Positions 34,044-42,322 of a DNA stretch of 64,000 nt are shown here, in pieces. Position 1 is the stretch's first letter; every line of letters begins with the position of its first letter. The notes under the pieces were generated by a model that was given only the letters and a program-made list of their open reading frames with translations, ran no database searches and was not told where the DNA came from. Origin of the DNA: UBA8752 sp049610565 (GTDB lineage: Bacteria > Bacteroidota > Bacteroidia > Flavobacteriales_D > Sanyastnellaceae); the NCBI GenBank assembly GCA_049610565.1, contig JBMYZR010000004.1, positions 1 to 64,000 on the forward strand. The letters are read 5' to 3'. The translations under genes and the position numbers were made by a program.

Positions 34044-36044
34044 ATGAAGATTGACTCAATCGCATGGGCAGAATGGGGGTCCTTCGGACGACCGACCGAA
34101 GGTCGCGTGTGCGATGGAGTTGACGCAGGCGGGACGAAAAAATTGTCCCCGGTGACCGGTGTCTGTGTGATCCTGGCGCTGTTCATGGGGATGTCCCTTC
34201 CCTTGACGTCTGCGGCCCAGCAGGAAAACAGCCTCGACATCATCGTCGAATTCGAGACGGACCAGACGTTTGCCCCCGGTTGGATCCTGTCCGCTCCGAG
34301 GTTCAGCTCCAACCTGACCTATCCGATGGTCATCGATGCGACGGGCGCCGACCGGTTCAACGACCTCAGGCCCTATGAGGGCTTCAACTTCGACCACCAT
34401 GAGGATGGCCGTCTCGCCTGGTTCTCCACGTTTGACGGGTGGTGGCACGTCATGGACAGTTCGCTCGCCGTGGCCGAGATTGTCGACATCGAGGGGCCGG
34501 AGATGGATTTCCATGACCTCGAACTCAGGGCGGATGGCACCCGATTGCTGTTGGCACAGGATTTCATCGATGTCAATGTGGCCGACAGCGTGCCCGACCC
34601 CTCCAATCCCTGGCGGGTGGTGATCGATTGCATCATCCAGGAGGTGGATGAGGCAGGGAACCTGCTCTGGGCGTGGCGGGCCACGGACCACATTCCGCCC
34701 ACCGTCTGTACCCATTGCAACTGGCAGGCTTCCTTGATCGATGCCTACCATCACAATGCCTTCCAAACGCTGGAGAACGGAGACCTTCTCGTGTGCTTCC
34801 GCAATGCGGACATGGTCGTGCGCATTGACAAGCAGACGGGTGAGGTCGTCTGGCAACTCGGTGGCCCCGGCAGCGATTTCGCATTCACCGATGCCGATGG
34901 TCCCTTTGCGCAACAGCACGACGCCCACTGGCTGGAGGGCGACCGCATCTTGCTGTTCGACAACGCCACGGGCAGTCAGCCGCTGACGTCGCGGGGCGTT
35001 GAGTACCAATTGGACTTCGATGCCGGCACAGCCACCATCCTGGCCACGTGGCCCCATCCGGACGGCAGTTTCGCCGGTTCTCAAGGCAGCATCCAACGCC
35101 TCGAGAATGGGGGCACGCTCATCGGTTGGGGCACGGCAGGTTCCGAGGAACATGGCGGGGGCATGGTGTCCGAATACGACGCGTCCGGAGCGCTGGTCGG
35201 GACGATTTACTTCCCGGCCAACCACTGGAATTACCGCGCGAGGAAGGTGCCCGAGGACCAGTTGCCCTTGCGCATCGGATGCAGGAATCCGCTGGCGTGC
35301 AACTTCGATCCGGCCGCCATCGTCGATGGGGACTGCATTGTCATCAGCCAACCCTGTGACGATGGCAACCCCTGCACGGTGCAGGACGCCATCACCAACC
35401 AGTGCGAATGCCTGGGGGAATCCCTCGCCGGCAATCCGGAAGAAGGACAGTGCCTGGACCCGATGGCGGTGAACTACGACCCGTGTTCGGTCCTGACGTT
35501 CGACGATGGAAGTTGCGTGTATGAACTGGAGTTCCGGGTGGATGCGACAGGCTGGCAGACGGTGCCGGATGCGGTGAGCGTGTCGTGGGCCGGTCAGCCC
35601 GGCTTGGCCCTGCAACCCGGAGGATTCGGTACGTGGACGGGAAGCCTGCTGGTGGGGAACGGCATCTGGACGGTGGAGCTGATGGCGGATGGCGCTTCAG
35701 ACGGGCTGGTCCGGGAGGTCGACCTGACGTGGCCGGTGTCCTGGGATGGCGAGCCCATCCACTTCTGCCTCGGCGAGGCCGCGGCGCTGTGTCCCGGCTG
35801 TCAGGATCCGGACGACCCGCGCTTCTCGCCGTTTGCCGGAGACAATGCGCTGTGCGGCCAAAGCGTCGGCGTGGGGTGCACGGAGCCCGAGGCCGTCAAC
35901 TTCGATGCCAGCGCCTTCTTCGATGACGGGTCGTGCCAGTTCAATCCAACCAACGATTGCCCACAGGACCTGACGGGCGATGGGTTCGTCGGGGTGTCCG
36001 ACATCCTCGACCTGCTGACCTACTTCGGCAACCTCTGCGACTGA
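34044..36044 (+). CDS. secreted arylsulfotransferase-like protein with dockerin-like tail
   Basis: A 666-residue protein of the arylsulfotransferase (ASST)-like beta-propeller family. The family marks are HHEDGRLAWFSTFDGWWHVM, MDFHDLELRADGTRLLLAQD, YHHNAFQTLENGDLLVCFRN and GPFAQQHDAHWLEGDRILLF, which contain the conserved histidines. Then come Cys-rich units (CRNPLACNFDPAAIVDGDC; CTEPEAVNFDASAFFDDGSC) and a C-terminal dockerin-like loop DLTGDGFVGVSDILDLLTYF ending NLCD. A signal peptide is within residues 37-58; GTG 34152 is an alternative start giving it directly. The 3' end overlaps the convergent response regulator by 25 bases. Sulfotransfer activity is not certain. Confidence 0.78.
   Translation: MKIDSIAWAEWGSFGRPTEGRVCDGVDAGGTKKLSPVTGVCVILALFMGMSLPLTSAAQQENSLDIIVEFETDQTFAPGWILSAPRFSSNLTYPMVIDATGADRFNDLRPYEGFNFDHHEDGRLAWFSTFDGWWHVMDSSLAVAEIVDIEGPEMDFHDLELRADGTRLLLAQDFIDVNVADSVPDPSNPWRVVIDCIIQEVDEAGNLLWAWRATDHIPPTVCTHCNWQASLIDAYHHNAFQTLENGDLLVCFRNADMVVRIDKQTGEVVWQLGGPGSDFAFTDADGPFAQQHDAHWLEGDRILLFDNATGSQPLTSRGVEYQLDFDAGTATILATWPHPDGSFAGSQGSIQRLENGGTLIGWGTAGSEEHGGGMVSEYDASGALVGTIYFPANHWNYRARKVPEDQLPLRIGCRNPLACNFDPAAIVDGDCIVISQPCDDGNPCTVQDAITNQCECLGESLAGNPEEGQCLDPMAVNYDPCSVLTFDDGSCVYELEFRVDATGWQTVPDAVSVSWAGQPGLALQPGGFGTWTGSLLVGNGIWTVELMADGASDGLVREVDLTWPVSWDGEPIHFCLGEAAALCPGCQDPDDPRFSPFAGDNALCGQSVGVGCTEPEAVNFDASAFFDDGSCQFNPTNDCPQDLTGDGFVGVSDILDLLTYFGNLCD
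35946..36044 (+). repeat. C-terminal dockerin-like cassette (single-loop copy in the ASST-like protein)
   Basis: NDCPQDLTGDGFVGVSDILD followed by LLTYFGNLCD. This shorter version of the tail shares the ND-C-P lead-in with the serine protease and the final FGxxC(D/E). Confidence 0.7.
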
Positions 36045-36748
36045 TCTCCAGTGCGAGCGGGCCCTTCCAACCGGAAGCCCACGCCGTGCAAGGTGTCGAG
36101 CCGCACACTGGGGTCGGCCTTGAGAATCTTGCGGAGCCGGGCAATGTAGACGTCCATGCTCCGCCCGATGAAGTATCCGGATTCCCCCCACACGAGTCGA
36201 CCGATGAGGTCGCGCTCGGTCGTGCGGCCCTCACGCTGCATCAAGAGTTTGAGGACATCGCCCTCCTTTCGGGTCAGCCGCTGTTCTCCGCCTGGCCAGC
36301 GCAGCACATAGGACTCCCGGTCGAGCGCGAATGACCCGACGCGGAGCACGTTGGGTTGCCGGTCTGCCGCCGCGCCTGACCGCTTGAGCAAGCTGCCAAT
36401 GCGGAGGAGCAGTTCTTCGTTGTCGAACGGTTTGATCACGTAATCGTCGGCCCCGGCGCGCAATCCGCGAACGCGGTCCTCCACCCGGTCCCGCGCCGTG
36501 AGCAGCAGGATGGGCAGCGAGGGCGCCACCTTCCGCAGGTCCTCGGTCAGGGAGAAGCCGTCCCTGCCGGGCAGCATCACATCCAACACGGCGAGGTCGA
36601 TGGGGTTGGCGTGAAAGGCGGGCAAGGCCTCGCGGCCGTCCCGGATCAGCGTCACCGCATGCCCCTCCATCCGCAGGAGGTCGTGCAGGATCAAGCCGAG
36701 CGTGGGGTCATCCTCCACGAGGAGGAGGTGTCGTGGGGCATCGCTCAT
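36020..36748 (-). CDS. OmpR/PhoB-family response regulator (RprY-like)
   Basis: A 242-residue two-domain regulator. The receiver (about 1-120) has the acidic pair in LLLVEDDPT, the phosphoacceptor in LAVLDVMLPG, the Thr in LLLTARD and the Lys in DDYVIKPFDNEELL. The C-terminal winged helix (about 135-230) includes RLTRKEGDVLKLLM and GRSMDVYIARLRKILKAD. It overlaps the kinase gene by 4 bases (ATGA), making a classical two-component pair. Similar Bacteroidota pairs are called RprXY, but target genes are unknown. It also overlaps the end of the convergent ASST-like gene. Confidence 0.92.
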   Translation of the reverse strand: MSDAPRHLLLVEDDPTLGLILHDLLRMEGHAVTLIRDGREALPAFHANPIDLAVLDVMLPGRDGFSLTEDLRKVAPSLPILLLTARDRVEDRVRGLRAGADDYVIKPFDNEELLLRIGSLLKRSGAAADRQPNVLRVGSFALDRESYVLRWPGGEQRLTRKEGDVLKLLMQREGRTTERDLIGRLVWGESGYFIGRSMDVYIARLRKILKADPSVRLDTLHGVGFRLEGPARTGDQSQRLPK

Positions 36749-38019
36749 GACCGCTGTGCCGGAAGGGTCAGGGTGAACAGGGAGCCGCCGCCGTCCCGCC
36801 GCGTGCAGCGGATGCGCCCCCCGTGCCCTTCCACGATGGAGCGGACATAGTGGAGGCCGAGTCCGAAGCCCTTCACGTCGTGCCGGTCTCCGGTGGGGAC
36901 GCGGTGGAACCGGTCAAAAATGCGCTCGAGGTGGTCGGCCGGGACGCCAATCCCGCGGTCCGCCACGGTCAGGGTCCATGCGGATCCGGCGTTGGAGGAG
37001 CGCTCGAGTTCGACCTCGATGTCGGGAGGCGCGTCACCGCGGTACCGGATGGCATTGTCAATCAGGTTGCTCAGCACCCCATCCATGTGGGTGGCATCCC
37101 CGGTGAACCCCGTGTCGACGGACGTCTCGGGCACGTGGGCGGTGATCCGCCCTTCCAGTTTCTGGACGGTCGGCATGGCGGAATCGACCCCGCGCAGGGC
37201 CCACTCCCGGAGGTCCATCGGGTCCGAGGACAAGCGGACGTTGCCTTGCTCGACCGTGGCCATTTCCATGACCTTTTCCACCTGGCGACGCATCCGTCCG
37301 TTCTCGCTCAGGATGAGCCCGAGATAACGCGCCCTGGCGTCCGCATCCCCACCGATGTCCTCGCGCTGGAGGAGCTGCGCCCCGGATTCGATCGAGGCGA
37401 TCGGCGTCTTGAACTCGTGGGTCATGTTGTTGATGAAGTCCTCCCGCACCTCGGACAGGCGCTTCTGTTTCAGGACAATGGAGATGGCGTAGACGAACGT
37501 GCCCAGCACGAGCAGTTGCAGGATGCTGGCCAGCAGCCAGCGGTCGAGGCTCATCAGGATGTCCGCGCGCCGGTCCGGAAACCGGATGCCGAAATAATGG
37601 CCGTCCCGGTCAAACCTCGGGGGCATCGCCTCCACCGATTCAACCCCGCCCACGTGCCCGCCGTACACGATGCTGTCGCTGAAGCAATCGTAGATCGCGT
37701 AATCGAAGGGCGCATCCAGCGCCGCCCGCTCGAAGGACTCCCGCAGCAGGGCCTCGAGGAGAAAGGGGTGGAGGGTGTCGTTGAGGTTGGCCACGAAGGC
37801 GTTCGAGGCCTGCTGCCGCACGGGCTCGACCACGGCGCTGTCCCCGCGCATGGACTGGATCTGGTCCACCACCTCGGTCAAGGCGATGACGACCCGGTCG
37901 TTGAACTCCCGTTCACCCAGGTCGACCGCCTGCTGCAACCAGATCAGCTGGAGCACCAGCGTTCCGGAAATGGACAGGAGGCCGGTCAGGATGAGCAGTC
38001 GGATGCGGCGTCGGGACAC
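36745..38019 (-). CDS. membrane sensor histidine kinase
   Basis: A 424-residue kinase. It has an N-terminal membrane helix (about 6-27), a periplasmic sensor region (about 28-165) of unknown ligand, a second helix (WLLASILQLLVLGTFVYAIS) and the DHp box FINNMTHEFKTPIASIESG. The ATP-binding N box is VLSNLIDNAIRYRGD, followed by DRGIGVPADHLERIFDRFHR and GFGLGLHYV. All catalytic parts are present. The start is GTG at 38019, preceded by TAAATTGG and 4 nt. It is coupled to the response regulator downstream. Confidence 0.92.
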   Translation of the reverse strand: MSRRRIRLLILTGLLSISGTLVLQLIWLQQAVDLGEREFNDRVVIALTEVVDQIQSMRGDSAVVEPVRQQASNAFVANLNDTLHPFLLEALLRESFERAALDAPFDYAIYDCFSDSIVYGGHVGGVESVEAMPPRFDRDGHYFGIRFPDRRADILMSLDRWLLASILQLLVLGTFVYAISIVLKQKRLSEVREDFINNMTHEFKTPIASIESGAQLLQREDIGGDADARARYLGLILSENGRMRRQVEKVMEMATVEQGNVRLSSDPMDLREWALRGVDSAMPTVQKLEGRITAHVPETSVDTGFTGDATHMDGVLSNLIDNAIRYRGDAPPDIEVELERSSNAGSAWTLTVADRGIGVPADHLERIFDRFHRVPTGDRHDVKGFGLGLHYVRSIVEGHGGRIRCTRRDGGGSLFTLTLPAQRS

Positions 38020-38023
38020 ACCG

Positions 38024-38031
38024 CCAATTTA
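38024..38031 (-). promoter_or_regulatory. -7-like box TAAATTGG, 4 nt before the kinase GTG
   Basis: On the minus strand TAAATTGG (one change from TAnnTTTG) is followed by CGGT and the GTG start. This is the same 4-nt spacing as at tatD, the NifU-like gene, hldD and pcrA, and it supports the GTG choice. Confidence 0.4.
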
Positions 38032-38087
38032 CGCCTCCGGCCTTCGTCCGGCCGTGCCGGGCGTCCGGTCACTTTGGATGGATGTCG

Positions 38088-38095
38088 TAGTTTCG
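38088..38095 (+). promoter_or_regulatory. -7-like box TAGTTTCG, 5 nt before a GTG start
   Basis: TAGTTTCG fits TAnnTT[TC]G. The GTG at 38101 follows after ACGCC. The box and the signal peptide together decide this start within a long open frame. Confidence 0.45.
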
Positions 38096-38100
38096 ACGCC

Positions 38101-38928
38101 GTGACGATTCACGCGAACCTTCCTTTCGCAACCGGCCGCATCCTTCGGCCATTCCTGACCCTCGCAGCGCTGGTGGCCGCTTCCGGACTCTCCGCACAGC
38201 AAGCCATCGAGACCTCGGGCCTGTACCAGGGCGAGAACCTGTTGGTGGTCAACGAGACCAACCCGGATGGGGTGGGCTTCTGTTGCTACGAAGTGCGGGT
38301 CAATGGCCTCGTGACCGGCGATCAGGTCAACTCCCATGCGTTCGAAATCGACCTGCGCAGCCACGGCATCGCGCTGGGCAAGGGCGTCGCCGTGCGATTG
38401 CTGCACCGCCCGGGTTGCGCGCCGCGCATCCTCAACCCCGAGGTCATCGCCCCCTCCCCAGGATTCGAATTGATCTCGTTTGATGCCGACAAGAGTGGAG
38501 AGGTCAAGTGGGTCACCTCCGAGGAGCGGGGCCGCATGCCCTTTGTCCTTCAGCAGCTCAAATGGGGCAAATGGGTGGATGTGGTCCGCATCGATGGTCT
38601 GGGCGGCCCCGGACAGCGCCATTACCAGACGGTCATCCAGCCGATCCGGGGGGAGAACATCCTGCGGTTGACCCACCTCGGACCCGACGGCGCCCTCGAA
38701 GTCAAGGGCGAGGCCCGGTTCACGTCCAGCACCAAGGCGCTCGGATTCCGTTACGATCCCCGCGACCAGCGCATCGTGTTCACCGCCGAGACGCAGTACG
38801 AGGTGGTCGACACCTTCGGCACGGTGGTGCTGCAGGGGCATGGCAAGGAGGTCATCCTTCGCTATCTTGCGCGTGGCGAGTACTTCGTCAACTACGGCGC
38901 CCGGTCCGAGACCTTCAAGAAGCGCTGA
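38101..38928 (+). CDS. exported protein of unknown function (GTG start)
   Basis: A 275-residue secreted protein. The signal peptide lies within RPFLTLAALVAASGLSAQQ. The mature part begins with ETSGLYQGENLLVVNETNPD and has beta-sandwich-like segments (for example VVRIDGLGGPGQRHYQTVIQ). It ends with GEYFVNYGARSETFKKR, resembling a C-terminal surface domain but not clearly T9SS type A. No family recognised. The GTG start is supported by the TAGTTTCG box 5 nt upstream. The next gene, DUF4290, starts 45 bases downstream. Confidence 0.65.
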   Translation: MTIHANLPFATGRILRPFLTLAALVAASGLSAQQAIETSGLYQGENLLVVNETNPDGVGFCCYEVRVNGLVTGDQVNSHAFEIDLRSHGIALGKGVAVRLLHRPGCAPRILNPEVIAPSPGFELISFDADKSGEVKWVTSEERGRMPFVLQQLKWGKWVDVVRIDGLGGPGQRHYQTVIQPIRGENILRLTHLGPDGALEVKGEARFTSSTKALGFRYDPRDQRIVFTAETQYEVVDTFGTVVLQGHGKEVILRYLARGEYFVNYGARSETFKKR

Positions 38929-38972
38929 GTCCCCGGCCCTCGGGCCGACCACATTTTCCAGTCCACTGCGAC

Positions 38973-39620
38973 ATGCCCACTTCTCCCGCCACGACGGCCT
39001 TTGACGGCTTGACCTACAACAGCCGCCGCCCCGACATCGCCATCCCCGAATACGGCCGGGTCGTCCACGACATGGTGGCCCATTGCATCACCATCGAAGA
39101 CCGGGAGGAGCGCAGCAAATGCGCCGCGGCCATCGTCAGCGTCATGCGCACCCTCGTGCCCGGCTCCAAGGAAATGACCGACCACGAGGAAAAGCTGTGG
39201 GGTCACCTCCACGTCATGTCCGGTTGGTCCCTCGACATCGACGCCCCGTTCCCGCCGCCGGCCAAGCCCGACGAGGACCCCGGCCCGGAGTCGCTGACCT
39301 ACACGCAGATCGGCAAGCGGCCTTCCTTCTACGGACGGATTGTGGAGGACCTGATCGCCAAGGCGATGGAAATGCCGGAAGGGGAGGAGCGCGCCGCCTT
39401 GGCCATGATGATCGCCAACCTCCTGAAGCGCCAGTACCTCACTTGGAACAAGGGCGCCGTGGAGGATGCCCTGATCCGGGCCCAGCTCCGCGAGATGTCG
39501 GGAGGTGCCCTGGACGTGCCCGCCGAGAAGGAACTGGTCTCCTCCAGCGAGATCCTCAAAAGCAAGCGGAAGACCTCCAACAACTTCCGCCAGCACCGCG
39601 GCGGAAAGCGGAAGCGCTGA
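38973..39620 (+). CDS. DUF4290 family protein
   Basis: A 215-residue cytoplasmic helical protein matching the DUF4290 family, which in Bacteroidota is commonly encoded next to murA, as here. Recognisable segments are EYGRVVHDMVAHCITIEDRE, SLDIDAPFPPP and MMIANLLKRQYLTWNKGAVE. The C-terminus is basic (SKRKTSNNFRQHRGGKRKR). No enzymatic motif is visible. The conserved position suggests a role in murein synthesis or its control; this is inference. Confidence 0.85.
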   Translation: MPTSPATTAFDGLTYNSRRPDIAIPEYGRVVHDMVAHCITIEDREERSKCAAAIVSVMRTLVPGSKEMTDHEEKLWGHLHVMSGWSLDIDAPFPPPAKPDEDPGPESLTYTQIGKRPSFYGRIVEDLIAKAMEMPEGEERAALAMMIANLLKRQYLTWNKGAVEDALIRAQLREMSGGALDVPAEKELVSSSEILKSKRKTSNNFRQHRGGKRKR

Positions 39621-39739
39621 TTCCCGTCCCCGGATGCCGCCCTCGCGGCCTCCCGGCTGCCTTGTCGAAAACAACCCCCGCCCCGGGTCACTTGCCCCTT
39701 GCCCTGTCCCACCTTGGGAGGCAAACCATTGACCACGCC

Positions 39740-41053
39740 ATGGGCACTTTCGTCATCGAGGGAGGGCATCCCCTCAACGGATCCATCACCCCGCAGGGCG
39801 CCAAGAACGAGGCGCTCCAGGTGGTGTGCGCCGTCCTGCTGACTTCCGAACCCGTCACGATTTCCAACCTGCCGGACATCGTCGACGTCAACCGCCTCAT
39901 CGACCTGCTGTCCTCCATGGGCGTCAAGGTCGAGAAGGTCGATGCCGGCACCTTCCGGTTCCAGGCCGATGACGTGAACCTCGACTACCTCGAGGGCCCC
40001 GAGTTCCGACAGAAGGGGAGCGGGCTGAGGGGCAGCGTGATGGTCATGGGCCCGCTGCTGAGCCGCTTCGGCAAGGGCTACATCCCCAAGCCGGGCGGAG
40101 ACAAGATCGGCCGCCGCCGAATGGACACGCACTTCATCGGCTTCGAGAACCTGGGCGCCAGCTTCCGCTACGATGCGGGCGAGACCTTCTACCGCGCCGA
40201 AGCGCCCAATGGGCTGCAGGGCAACCACATGCTCCTCGACGAGGCGTCCGTCACCGGCACGGCCAACATCGTGATGGCGGCGGCGCTGGCCAAGGGCACC
40301 ACGACCATCTACAACGCGGCCTGCGAGCCCTATCTCCAACAGCTCTGCAAGATGATCAACCGCATGGGCGGCAAGATTTCCGGCGTGGGGTCCAACCTGC
40401 TGACCATCGAGGGGGTCGAGTCCTTGGGCGGTTGCGACCACCGCTGCCTGCCGGACATGATCGAGATCGGCAGCTTCATCGGCATGGCGGCGATGACACG
40501 CGGAGAGGTCACGATCAAGGACGTCAGCTGGGACGACCTCGGCCAGATTCCCCGGGTCTTCCAGCGCATGGGCATCCAGTTGGAGCGCAAAGGGGAGGAC
40601 CTCTACGTCCCGGCCCAGGACCACTATGAGATTGACACCTTCATCGACGGCTCCATCCTGACGGTGGCCGATGCGCCTTGGCCGGGATTCACGCCGGACC
40701 TGCTGTCCATCCTTCTCGTGACCGCCACCCAGGCCCGGGGCAGCGTCCTCGTGCACCAGAAGATGTTCGAATCCCGCCTGTTCTTCACGGACAAGCTCAT
40801 CGACATGGGGGCCCAGATCATCCTCTGCGATCCGCACCGGGCGACCGTCATCGGTCTGGACCGGAAGGCGCCGTTGCGCGGCGTGACCATGACCTCGCCG
40901 GACATCCGGGCCGGCGTTTCCCTGCTGATTGCGGCCCTGTCGGCAGAGGGCCGGTCGACCATCCACAACATCGGCCAGATCGACCGCGGGTACCAGTACA
41001 TCGAGCACCGTTTGCGGGCGCTGGGTGCCCACATCGAGCGCCTTGCAGACTGA
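39740..41053 (+). CDS. murA: UDP-N-acetylglucosamine 1-carboxyvinyltransferase
   Basis: A 437-residue EPSP-synthase-fold enzyme that transfers enolpyruvate from PEP to UDP-GlcNAc, the first committed step of peptidoglycan synthesis. It starts with FVIEGGHPLNGSITPQGAKN, with the family Lys-Asn. The loop that normally carries the catalytic Cys (PGGC) reads YIPKPGGDKIGRRRMDTHF, so Asp121 replaces it. Enzymes with Asp here are active but not alkylated by fosfomycin. ATG 39740 fits the conserved N-terminus. The other murein genes are not in the window. Confidence 0.93.
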   Translation: MGTFVIEGGHPLNGSITPQGAKNEALQVVCAVLLTSEPVTISNLPDIVDVNRLIDLLSSMGVKVEKVDAGTFRFQADDVNLDYLEGPEFRQKGSGLRGSVMVMGPLLSRFGKGYIPKPGGDKIGRRRMDTHFIGFENLGASFRYDAGETFYRAEAPNGLQGNHMLLDEASVTGTANIVMAAALAKGTTTIYNAACEPYLQQLCKMINRMGGKISGVGSNLLTIEGVESLGGCDHRCLPDMIEIGSFIGMAAMTRGEVTIKDVSWDDLGQIPRVFQRMGIQLERKGEDLYVPAQDHYEIDTFIDGSILTVADAPWPGFTPDLLSILLVTATQARGSVLVHQKMFESRLFFTDKLIDMGAQIILCDPHRATVIGLDRKAPLRGVTMTSPDIRAGVSLLIAALSAEGRSTIHNIGQIDRGYQYIEHRLRALGAHIERLAD

Positions 41054-41095
41054 CGGGGCATCCTTGTCCGTTCCCTCCGTAAATTGACAATCCAA

Positions 41096-41638
41096 ATGAG
41101 CACGATGTCCCTTCCCCGTCCTTCCCTCGCCCTTCTGTTGGGTGTTCTCGCCTTCAGTGCATCGGCCTTTGCGCAAGAGCCCCGCGTCGGCACCAACATC
41201 GGCGACAAGGCGCCCGAGCTGGTGCTCCAGGGCATCGAGGGAGACGAGGTTCGCCTCAGCGACCTCGAGGGCCAACTGGTCCTCGTCGACTTCTGGGCCA
41301 GCTGGTGTGGACCCTGCCGGCGGGAGAACCCCAATGTGGTCAACGCCTTCAAGAAGTACCGCAAGGCCAAGTTCAAGTCGGCCGACGGCTTCACCATCGC
41401 CAGCGTGTCGCTGGACCGCAAGCAGGAGAGCTGGGAAAAGGCCGTGAAGCAGGACCAGCTCGACTGGGATTGGCACGGCAGCGACCTCGCCGGTTGGGAC
41501 AGTGAAGCGGCGGCCCTGTATGGGGTCAGCAGCATCCCGATGAGCTTCCTCGTGGACGAGAACGGCATCATCGTCGCCAAGAACCTCCGGGGCATGGAGC
41601 TCCACATCCAGATCGACAAGCACGTTGAGCGCCTCTGA
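41096..41638 (+). CDS. periplasmic TlpA/ResA-like thiol-disulfide oxidoreductase
   Basis: A 180-residue exported thioredoxin-fold protein. The signal peptide is SLALLLGVLAFSASAFAQ. The AhpC/TlpA entry motif is GDKAPELVLQGIEGDEVRLS, the active site WCGPC lies in LVDFWASWCGPCRRENP, and the cis-Pro is in SSIPMSFLVDENG. It probably reduces or rearranges disulfides, for example in cytochrome c assembly, in the periplasm. ATG 41096 is preferred to the TTG at 41084; ATG 41105 is also possible. Confidence 0.9.
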   Translation: MSTMSLPRPSLALLLGVLAFSASAFAQEPRVGTNIGDKAPELVLQGIEGDEVRLSDLEGQLVLVDFWASWCGPCRRENPNVVNAFKKYRKAKFKSADGFTIASVSLDRKQESWEKAVKQDQLDWDWHGSDLAGWDSEAAALYGVSSIPMSFLVDENGIIVAKNLRGMELHIQIDKHVERL

Positions 41639-41765
41639 CCTGTCTGTCAGGTCAACACGGGCGAACTGACAACCGGTCGCCAGTCCTGTCACGTGTCCTG
41701 TCACGTTGTCGGCCACGGACCGCGTGGCACGGCGATTGGACATGGCGCCTCAAATTCGCCACCCC

Positions 41766-42314
41766 ATGACGATGCACACCATGAACGAGGAGGAGCCCCT
41801 GCAGGACGCAGAGGCCACCACGGCAGGAGAAGAGACCCCGACCGAGGAGTCTGCCGCCACGCCGGAAGCCGAGACGGCCGCACCGGCCCTCGACGAGGAG
41901 GAGGAAGCCTGGCGGGACAAGTACCTCCGGCTCTACGCGGAGTTCGACAATTTCCGGAAGCGGACGATGCGGGAGCGCGCGGACCTCGTGCGCAGCGCAG
42001 GCCGTGACCTGACCGAGGCGATGCTGCCGGTGCTCGATGATTTCGAGCGGGCTGCGGCCGCCGAGCAGGACCCCGACCAGATGAAGGAGGGCTACCAGTT
42101 GATCGGCCAGAAGATGCGCGCCATCCTCGAGGCCAAGGGGCTGAAGCGGATGGAGGCCAAGGGTGCCGAATTCGACACGGACCTCCACGAGGCCATCACC
42201 CAGATCCCCGCACCGAGCGAGGACATGAAGGGCAAGGTGGTCGACGTCGTGGAGCCCGGCTACAAACTCCATGACAACGTCCTCCGCTTCGCGAAGGTGG
42301 TCGTCGGCAACTGA
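41766..42314 (+). CDS. grpE: GrpE nucleotide exchange factor
   Basis: A 182-residue DnaK co-chaperone. It has an acidic disordered N-terminus (about 1-50), a long coiled-coil helix (YLRLYAEFDNFRKRTMRERA) and the C-terminal beta wing (GAEFDTDLHEAITQIPAP and DVVEPGYKLHDNVLRFAKVV), all diagnostic. ATG 41766 follows a CAAATTCG box (41751-41758); ATGs at 41772 and 41781 cannot be excluded. It is 8 bases upstream of dnaJ, so the two co-chaperones are made together. dnaK is not in the window. Confidence 0.93.
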   Translation: MTMHTMNEEEPLQDAEATTAGEETPTEESAATPEAETAAPALDEEEEAWRDKYLRLYAEFDNFRKRTMRERADLVRSAGRDLTEAMLPVLDDFERAAAAEQDPDQMKEGYQLIGQKMRAILEAKGLKRMEAKGAEFDTDLHEAITQIPAPSEDMKGKVVDVVEPGYKLHDNVLRFAKVVVGN

Positions 42315-42322
42315 CCCGCACC

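Noticed and set aside
36823..38100. Upstream part of the frame leading to the exported protein at 38101
   Set aside because: It lies antisense to the histidine kinase; the -7 box and signal peptide place the start at GTG 38101.
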